Positions 58,690 to 64,000 of a DNA stretch of 64,000 nt are shown here, piece after piece. Every line of letters begins with the position of its first letter. Position 1 is the stretch's first letter. The notes beneath the pieces are model-generated. The model was not told the origin of the DNA. It was given only the letters and a program-made list of their open reading frames with translations, and searched no databases. A program made the translations under genes and the position numbers. Source of the DNA: Synanceia verrucosa (lineage: Eukaryota; Chordata; Actinopteri; Perciformes; Synanceiidae); assembly GCA_029721515.1 (NCBI GenBank), contig CM056554.1, positions 23,747,488-23,811,487 on the forward strand, given 5' to 3'.

Positions 58690-60955
58690 GTTGCAGCTGT
58701 TACAGCTGTTACAGCTGCAGTTGCTGCCCGGCACTGGGTGCCTAATTAATGTGTGCGGCTGGCTTGCTGCGGGTTTGCATGGCTGCTGGGGCTCTGCTCT
58801 GGGGCTGTGGCTCCCGGGGGTCATGGTGTTGGTGGGGCCTGCTGGTTTGTGTGGGCTCTCCCTGGCTCCTGGCCTCTCGGTCCTGAGGACTGGCTTCAGG
58901 GACTATGCCCAGTTCTATCTATTCCCCTCGCAGCTCTGTTCCCATGGGCCAGGGCCACACCAGACTGCCTCTTAATGTGCACTTCACATATCTTGCACCT
59001 CACTGTACATAGTCACTTTTAGGCACATATAGGGACACAACACACAGGGCTCTGGGGACAGATGGGAGTGAGGACCAAGGACAATTTGGTGGTGCGAATT
59101 GCAGTGCTCCAGGGCACTGTATTCTTCCCCTCTCCCACCTACTTGACCCCACCTACTTGACCCCCCCACTCAATTTTAATACAGCGCACACACTCACAAT
59201 TTGGTGGGGGTTTGGGGTGGCTTAGGGATTTGGATCAAGGTTGGCTGCAAGTACCCAGCCCCTGCAGCCCTCTACCCTTCCAACTTTTAATGCACCACAT
59301 TACACACAGGGTAGCAATAAACACGGTGTAGGGGATAGGCTTCCTCGTCTGGAACCGGGAAACCCATAAATCGGTCGGGATTACTAAACTAACTTAACGC
59401 CGTTTCTGGTAGGACCCAGCCCCTCGGGTCTCGGGGCTGCGATGGTGCATTAACACCCAGGACACCGTGGCTATGGGGGCCGTGGGATTTGGGGGGGCGG
59501 GTGGCCTGGGGGGCATCTCTGGCGATGCATCTCTGGCGGGCCCCCCTGATGCTGTGGCCCTTGGGGCATTGTAGGCTGGGGTAACTGGCCTGGTGGCCGC
59601 GGTGTCGTGGTGGCTCGCTTTGGTCGGTATGGTGTTTTAACACCACCCCCAAAATCAAGCGGTTGCTGGGCCCGCTGCGGCGGCGCGCTGAGCTGTGGGA
59701 TTTGGGGGTATTCCCGTGTACGCATCGGGAGCGGGGCTGGCCTGCTCTGCATGCAGTGTTTCTGTGGTGGGGTGGCCTCTGAGGTGGGGGTGTGCGGTGT
59801 TGGGCTGTGGGGCATATTGTTTATGGATGCGCATCGTTGTGACGCTGTCACTCCTGTTGGTGGCTGGGGCTCTAGTGCGTTGCCTCCTGGGCAGATGTGC
59901 AGTTCCCATTACGGTGCGAGGGGCTTGTCCGCCGGTCGTTGAATGGTTTCTTGATTGGGAGATTCGGCTTGCTCTCGTTCGTGCTCTCGGTTGTCTCTGT
60001 GGGCGGGCGGGTGGTGATGCTGGTCCGTCCCCCCACTTTCCTGGTATGGAGGGACAGCATGGCTGGTGGGGTGGAGCAGTGGTGGCGTCGCGGTGGCTCT
60101 GGGGGCCCAGCGTTTGGATGGGTCACCTTGTGGTGCATTCGGGTGGTGCAGGGGTCAGATTTTCCGGACGCTCGGTTGGAGTTTGGGTGCAGGTGTCCTT
60201 CCGGTGCGGCTCCCGTTCTCTCTGACTTGCCCACTCTAGCCCTCTGGGCCTGTGTTCGGACCCGGCATCGGTTGCCTCTGGCTGGCGCCCGGTGGTGGCC
60301 TGCTATGTATGGGGCCGGCGCTCGGTCCTCGGGTCTTGCCTCCTGTGCTGCGGGGGGCCTCCTGCCTCCCTGGGGGGGGGGGGGGGGGGCCGGGGGTGGG
60401 GGTGGGGGATGGGGGGGGATGGTGGTTTGGTTGGGGATGGGCGGGCCCTCGTTTCCCTGGCCACTTAGGCCTGTACTGGCCTCCTTGGGGGTGGTGATTT
60501 CTATCTCCTCCTGGTCGTTGGATCTGTGTGGTTCGGTGGCCCTGGTGGCTTTCTGGGTTTGGCATCGTCGGTGCTCCCACATCCCTGGGGTGTTGTGGAC
60601 ACCCGGTCTGACCATGAGGGGTCATGTTAGACGCTCTGGGCTTCAGTGTTCTTCACATATGCACATTTTATCCGGATCTTACCAGCTCCTTCCGAGTGAC
60701 ATTGCTGAAGGTGTTAGGAATGACACAGCAGCTTACACTCTTTTTTTCTAATAGCACTGCCTGTCTCTAACCTCCCTTTTTTCTCTGTCTTATCTCTCTG
60801 TCTGTTATTTATTCCCCTCTCTTGTCACCCAGGTGTAGCACTTCCCTCTCTGGCTTATAACAGGAAATTCCAATAAATAATGTAAGTTTAGATTCCAGGG
60901 AGGACCAGTGATGGTCTCTCACACACACACACACACACACCAAATATTAAAAGCT
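58690..60955. repeat. G-rich, strand-asymmetric tract, probably an unclassified repeat
   Basis: About 2.2 kb in which the plus strand is heavily G+T biased, most strongly 59460-60620, unlike the AT-rich surroundings. It has G runs (up to about 17 at 60371-60388) and long overlapping frames in several phases on both strands (284 codons plus at 59897, 247 codons Pro-rich minus at 59872). Multi-frame openness comes from scarcity of A/T and is not evidence of a gene. It ends with an AATAAATAA block near 60872 and a (CA)n run at 60921-60940, like a retroelement tail. Confidence 0.45.
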
Positions 60956-62860
60956 TTTACTGCAAGACTAAAATATGCATAATCTCATAAAAGGTTGACA
61001 CTTTTTGTGGTGTTTAACAATGAGAACAATACAGACAAAGTGAGGGAAAAAAAGATTTCAGGAGTGGCACAGGCCACCCCCTAGACACACTCCTGAATAC
61101 AGTACTTACAGAATAAATAAATAAGAAAGAGGTTTAGATCAAGACACAGGGTCTCTCTACATCAAGGGTGTGTTTGACTTGTGGACCACAATGGGTTCTA
61201 AAATTTGATTAATAATTTATAAGCTTCTGAAATCAGAGCGACACCACGTTAGCTGTAATGAGTGTTGTATTTATGAAAACATTGCTTTCTCTTTTCTCTT
61301 TTTTCCATTTCACGTTACAAATTAATACTTAAATGATGCTCTTTGGTGGATTATTTACAGGAGAAGCTTGGACAGATTAAAAAATGTGGTTAATCAAATT
61401 TTATCAGCATGTTTGATCATTAATTATGACTGTGTCTTGATTCCTTGTTTTTTTTTTGAATGTTCTGCTTCATGATCTCCTTTTATCTTCTTTAGTTGTT
61501 ACACATTTCGTTCAGTTTGTTGCGTTAACTCGGTTGCAGTACATGTAATTAAATTTAATAATATAATTTGGACAAGTTAGGTGGGCAGTATATAGGCTGC
61601 GGGCCATAGTTTGTGCATTTCTGCTCTACATGATACAGCCCACAACCCTCAGTAATAATGCTGACAACCATACATGGCACTTAAATGTTGCGAATTTTTG
61701 ATTGAAATTGATTATAGCTACCGTAAGGAACTTTTAGCTGGTTGTAAAACTGTCTCATTTTAATGATTCCTCTCACTTTGATGGACATTCCTCAGAAAAT
61801 CCTTCTATGAAGACCAAAGCAGGGCCTCTGACAATGACCAGCCCACCACAAACAGCCCTAGATCCAGTCTTTCTGCTGCCTGGTAATTCAGTCTGACTGA
61901 CATCCAATCAGAAACATGCATCACCTAAATTCTTCCCATTCATTCAGTCCTGAATGCATGTCAAAACACCTATTTTTATGGAAGCTTACACACCTCCGGT
62001 GTTGTATTCTGACAATTTGACAACCATCAACCTGTCAGGATATACCACTGTCCTATCCCAAGTGTCAGCACATGTCAACGCTCCAGAGAAGCAACACAAA
62101 TCACATTTGCTTCCTGGGTTTGTCACATCCTGGCTACTGTGCATCGATGAACCCATGTCACACACGATGGCCTGCAAACAGACTAAATATTTTGGACTGG
62201 GGACAAGGCTGAATTGGTGCCTGGTACCTCACCTCAACATGTTTTGCAAACAGTTTACTCAGGGAACTCCTGTTGAAGCTGAACTGTATTTCTATCCTTT
62301 GTTGTTTTTGAAAATGCAAACACTACCATTGTCACTTAAAGCACACAGCATACCCTACAGCATAGTACAAATGGTTACGTCCTGAGTGGTCCAACTGGGT
62401 GTCTTTCACCTCCAGTGACAACAAAACCAAGAGTTACAAACTAAAACACCAGTCATTTGTTTTCAAACACATAAATTATCAAACCTATTGCCAGAAATGT
62501 GCAATGTGCATATTGATGTACAGTAATCTAAATTGTGCCAGAGTTTTGGAAGCCTCTGCCTGAGCCAGTAGTAAAATATTTGTTGTCCAAATACAGTATA
62601 GATTCAACACATTGATGGCAATTAAAATGAATATTTGTCACCATGCTTAAAGGGCCAGAAAACTAAATGAAAAGAAGAAAATGAGAAAAGTTCAAATATA
62701 ATCTAAAATTTATGTTTGGATCATTTGCAAACACTGGAGCACATGGGAGCTATATTTTGAGTAGTGTCATTATTATATATCAGTGGGTCCTGCAGGCCTA
62801 AATTCTAGTCAAAGATATTCCTCAATAATTATATTTATACAGCATGTTTCTCTCTGTGTG
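60956..62860. other. No gene recognised
   Basis: AT-rich DNA. A 143-codon plus-strand frame (61954-62385) has no known domain and no splice or promoter context. Confidence 0.4.
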
Positions 62861-62867
62861 CTCTATA

Positions 62868-63208
62868 CCCATACAGAAAAGAAACAGAAAAACTTATTAA
62901 AACAAATTATACTGAAATGAACTTTAATTTATGAATAGCATATGATTTACTCTTGAAATAGGCCCCTTTTACATTTTTTTTCATACAAGATAATAAAAAG
63001 AAGTATAAGGATATTGTATGTATCATTACTGTCATATACTCCTCTGATAAATACCCAAATCATACAAGTTTCATTTTGTTTAAATTTACCAAGGATCTTA
63101 TATCCGGATTCAATGTTTTTTTTTTTTATGCTTTACATCCAAGTTTCATACAGAGGAGATACAAATTTCCTATCTATACCTATTGTATCTATATCTTTTC
63201 CGTATGGG
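62868..63208. mobile_element. Foldback element, copy 2
   Basis: Left CCCATACAGAAAAGAAACAG, right CTTTTCCGTATGGG. The left part matches 12678-12955 (AAGTATAAGGATATTGTATG, AAGGATCTTATATCCGGATT), but most of the right arm is missing. A T-run at 63114-63127 replaces part of the hinge. Confidence 0.85.
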
Positions 63209-64000
63209 TGGTGAGTACAGTTTACTCCATATATGTCTACATTATATTTCTCCTTTCCCCATGTGCACATATTCAAATATTTACAAATAATAAACATGCT
63301 TTTCTCATTCCAAATCACAAGGTGTCCCAATGTAAGCTCAGTTTATCAGATCCCACAATCCCCTTTGCTTCTTGTTTACAGCTTACATCGGCAGCTCTCA
63401 GGACTCCCAGGGGGCTCGCGTTGCAACAAGCCACTGCGTTGCATGTAAACACTGGCCCGGCTTGACTGTGTTTACCCCACAACTGTTTTAGGTTATCATT
63501 GTGTCCCCGACACCAGCCACTCAAGCAGATATCAAGGCTGATAGCAGACTGGACGATGACACGCTGAACAATGGCAGGGAGGAGGGAGGGGCATACAGTG
63601 GCATAAGGTCGTTCTGGTGGTCGAAGTTGGTCATAAATCAAGCTAAAGTGGAAAGAATCTTTGACAGTGCTTAGTATCTATCATGCCATACAGCCTGGTA
63701 TCTGGATATGTGCTCCATAAAAATATTCAGATCATAGATTGTTAAGAATTAGACATAGTCATCCTGAAACCCCCCCATCGGCAATGTATCCCACGGCAGT
63801 AAAGCCTCAGGTTTACAAGTTTTTGGCGATCACACTAATGTGTTTTTAGGAACCAGACACATGAGGGTGGAGTTGAACATTTACCATAAACCAGGGTATG
63901 CTTTAGGGCGGCCATCCTTAACCTGTGGTACACATACCACCTGTGGTACTTGAGCTGCTGGTGGGGGAATCTCAATGTTTTAGAAAATGAAATAAAATCA
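63209..64000. other. No gene recognised
   Basis: The 129-codon plus and 108-codon minus frames overlap at 63076-63641 without known motifs. No repeat ends seen. Confidence 0.35.

Noticed and set aside
59872..60751. 247-codon Pro-rich minus frame and 284-codon plus frame
   Set aside because: Overlapping long frames on both strands in G-rich DNA point to stop-poor composition. No domain, splice context or homologue is recognised, so I do not call either a gene.
61954..62385. 143-codon plus-strand frame as a gene
   Set aside because: No family signature, no signal peptide and no splice or promoter support.
1..64000. CRISPR array, phage, operon or other prokaryotic system
   Set aside because: The tandem array at 3.3 kb has no unique spacers, and all gene signals are eukaryotic (spliced gene, SINEs, LINEs).

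Overview
The window looks like nuclear DNA from a ray-finned (teleost) fish. It is AT-rich, gene-poor and full of interspersed repeats. It holds a spliced vertebrate gene, tRNA-derived SINEs with (ATGG)n tails, L2/CR1-type LINEs, and many short inverted-repeat DNA elements (MITEs) of hAT, Harbinger, Tc1/mariner and piggyBac type, plus AT and CA microsatellites. I see nothing prokaryotic: no operons, CRISPR array or phage genes.

The only gene I can defend is klf6 (Kruppel-like factor 6), on the + strand in four coding exons (40788-40889, 43958-44495, 45397-45520, 46605-46656). They encode 271 residues: a conserved N-terminal block, a serine/acidic middle and three C-terminal C2H2 zinc fingers. 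A CpG-bearing upstream region carries four CCAAT/ATTGG boxes and a perfect MEF2-type site. The 3' UTR probably runs to about 49.2 kb. Introns 1 and 3 have taken in MITEs without touching splice sites.

Layout: 1-9 kb has no recognised gene and holds a 41-bp minisatellite grown out of a LINE 3' UTR (3.3-3.6 kb), LINE fragments, and a SINE at 7.2 kb. 9.4-12.65 kb is a 5'-truncated LINE with a recognisable but broken reverse transcriptase. 12.65-13.4 kb is a foldback element. 16.0-17.0 kb is a second copy of the LINE with a 1.2-kb internal deletion. 17.8-18.1 kb is a complete SINE with a 12-bp target duplication. 19.7-28.9 kb is a nested zone with hAT, piggyBac-like, Tc1-like and Harbinger elements. 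29.3-31.3 kb has a probable solo LTR and a second LINE family on the - strand. 31.6-32.2 kb is a long-arm foldback MITE. 33.2-35 kb has another piggyBac-like MITE and a SINE split by a Harbinger-type MITE with a TTA duplication. 40.3-49.2 kb is klf6. 49.4-57.2 kb has further MITEs and a Tc1-like element caught between inverted copies of a hAT element. 58.3-61 kb has a SINE and then a strikingly G-rich, strand-asymmetric tract of unknown nature.

Insertion order can be read from the nesting in several places, so the window is useful as a record of successive transposition. I did not find a convincing undescribed gene system. The best candidates for something new are the 58.7-60.95 kb G-rich repeat, the TTAA-flanked MITE family (four copies) and the LINE-derived minisatellite.
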